A DNA stretch of 40,350 nucleotides from Planctomycetales bacterium (lineage in GTDB: Bacteria > Planctomycetota > Phycisphaerae > Sedimentisphaerales > Anaerohalosphaeraceae): positions 1-40,350 of the forward strand of contig JAKEGM010000043.1 in assembly GCA_022615575.1 (NCBI GenBank), written 5' to 3'. Positions within the stretch are counted from its first letter, which is position 1. Each line of letters opens with the position of its first letter. Shown here piece by piece: positions 39,893-40,350 of this stretch. Made by a program: the position numbers and the translations under genes. The notes below the pieces were generated by a model, which saw only the letters and a program-made list of their open reading frames with translations, did not search any database and had not been told where the DNA came from.

Positions 39893-40350
39893 TCAAACCC
39901 CTGAGCCAACAGAAAGCATTTCTTTGAGATACGCATGCGAGTCAGCTCTCATTTTGTCCAGCCGGCAATGGGCGGCGTCAAAGTCGATCTCAAAAAACGA
40001 TTGGCTCGGAAATTCATCTCCAAGCTGCCTCCCGCGATTTTCCATCTGCAGGCAAGCGAGAATATTCATCTGCCTTAAGCCGTCCTCTTTGTTTAAATAG
40101 ACGGAATAAAACGGCCTTTTAAAATTAATGGAAAAAATGGTGCAATGAAAAGACGTGGTAAGCACCAAAGAGGCATTATTGATCCATGCCAGAAATTCCA
40201 GAGGGCCCGCATCGAAGACATGTTTGATTCGTTTGTCAAAGCGCTGCCAGGGCAGCCCGTACAGGTAAACAATCTTCATCCCCGTCTGTTTCTGAATGTG
40301 CAGCGCCATCTGTTCCAGATATCTGTTGGGATAAGGCGAACCATAGCAGA
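39893..40350 (-). CDS. Polysaccharide pyruvyl transferase, C-terminal part (gene cut by window edge)
   Basis: The frame is open through the right edge (upstream residues read CYGSPYPNRYLEQM before the track's Met), so the 138-residue track entry is only the C-terminal part. VFDAGPLEFLAWINNASLVLTTSFHCTIFSINFKRPFYSV is the diagnostic C-terminal motif of PS_pyruv_trans, with Cys in SFHCT where Gly is usual. The enzyme puts a ketal pyruvate from phosphoenolpyruvate onto a capsule sugar, giving it a negative charge. It is the rightmost gene seen; the cluster clearly continues. Confidence 0.85.
   Translation of the reverse strand, partial: CYGSPYPNRYLEQMALHIQKQTGMKIVYLYGLPWQRFDKRIKHVFDAGPLEFLAWINNASLVLTTSFHCTIFSINFKRPFYSVYLNKEDGLRQMNILACLQMENRGRQLGDEFPSQSFFEIDFDAAHCRLDKMRADSHAYLKEMLSVGSGV

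Noticed and set aside
1-40350. tRNA, rRNA or riboswitch genes
   Set aside because: No cloverleaf, rRNA core sequence or known riboswitch consensus was noticed by reading; a covariance-model search would be needed to exclude small RNAs.

Overview
The window looks like chromosomal DNA of a Planctomycetota bacterium, most likely class Phycisphaerae. This is an inference from content: dockerin-like repeats ending in WL/NWL on exported proteins, a GLUG-repeat surface protein, a SurA-like membrane-anchored protein followed by two small membrane proteins, and two '23S intervening-sequence' four-helix-bundle genes. No rRNA or tRNA gene was recognised. Coding density is high.

Layout. 1-720 is mostly non-coding and holds a heptamer palindrome. 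721-3633 (+) is a three-gene overlapping membrane-protein operon, convergent with RNase III (3630-4340, -). A STAS-domain protein (4511-4846, -) diverges from a secreted two-lobed aspartic protease with a dockerin tail (5193-6749, +). Pyruvate kinase (-), a four-helix membrane protein (+), an ATP-grasp enzyme (-) and a WecA/MraY-type phosphoglycosyltransferase (+) follow. From 11.3 kb to the right edge every gene is on the minus strand. First come GNAT, thiolase, four-helix-bundle protein 1, 3-hydroxyacyl-CoA dehydrogenase, GNAT, a PLP decarboxylase and four-helix-bundle protein 2. Then comes a large capsule/exopolysaccharide cluster (17.6-40.35 kb). It has an initiating sugar transferase, six glycosyltransferases of the GT4/GT-B type, a Wzy-like polymerase, a pyruvyltransferase (cut by the window edge), GDP-L-fucose genes (gmd-fcl), a complete UDP-L-FucNAc set (capE-capF-capG), a nucleotidyltransferase, a LegB-like dehydratase, an N-acetyl sugar amidotransferase, and a 1266-residue surface protein. 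The cluster is interrupted once by a truncated IS4-type transposase joined to a beta-helix protein remnant.

Main discovery. A family of degenerate 7-bp tandem repeats sits at nearly every gene junction between 11.3 and 19.4 kb, with outliers at 0.4 and 28.1 kb. Unit types are AGCNNNC, ACATTTT/ACATTTA, TTTAGAA and ATTTCCA. Different types are joined in one unbroken 7-bp register. The arrays supply stop codons, Shine-Dalgarno sequences, start codons and terminal or internal coding sequence. Both four-helix-bundle genes are bracketed by such arrays in inverted orientation; for the first copy the flanks are the same ordered heptads, differing by one unit. This looks like a small, otherwise unnamed mobile or recombinogenic unit (repeat plus four-helix-bundle gene), and I rate it the most interesting thing in the window. 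Its function is inference only.

How the genes fit together. The right half makes nucleotide sugars (GDP-Fuc, UDP-FucNAc and a LegB-type product), builds a lipid-linked oligosaccharide on undecaprenyl phosphate, and polymerises it. Flippase, chain-length and export genes are not seen and presumably lie beyond 40.35 kb.
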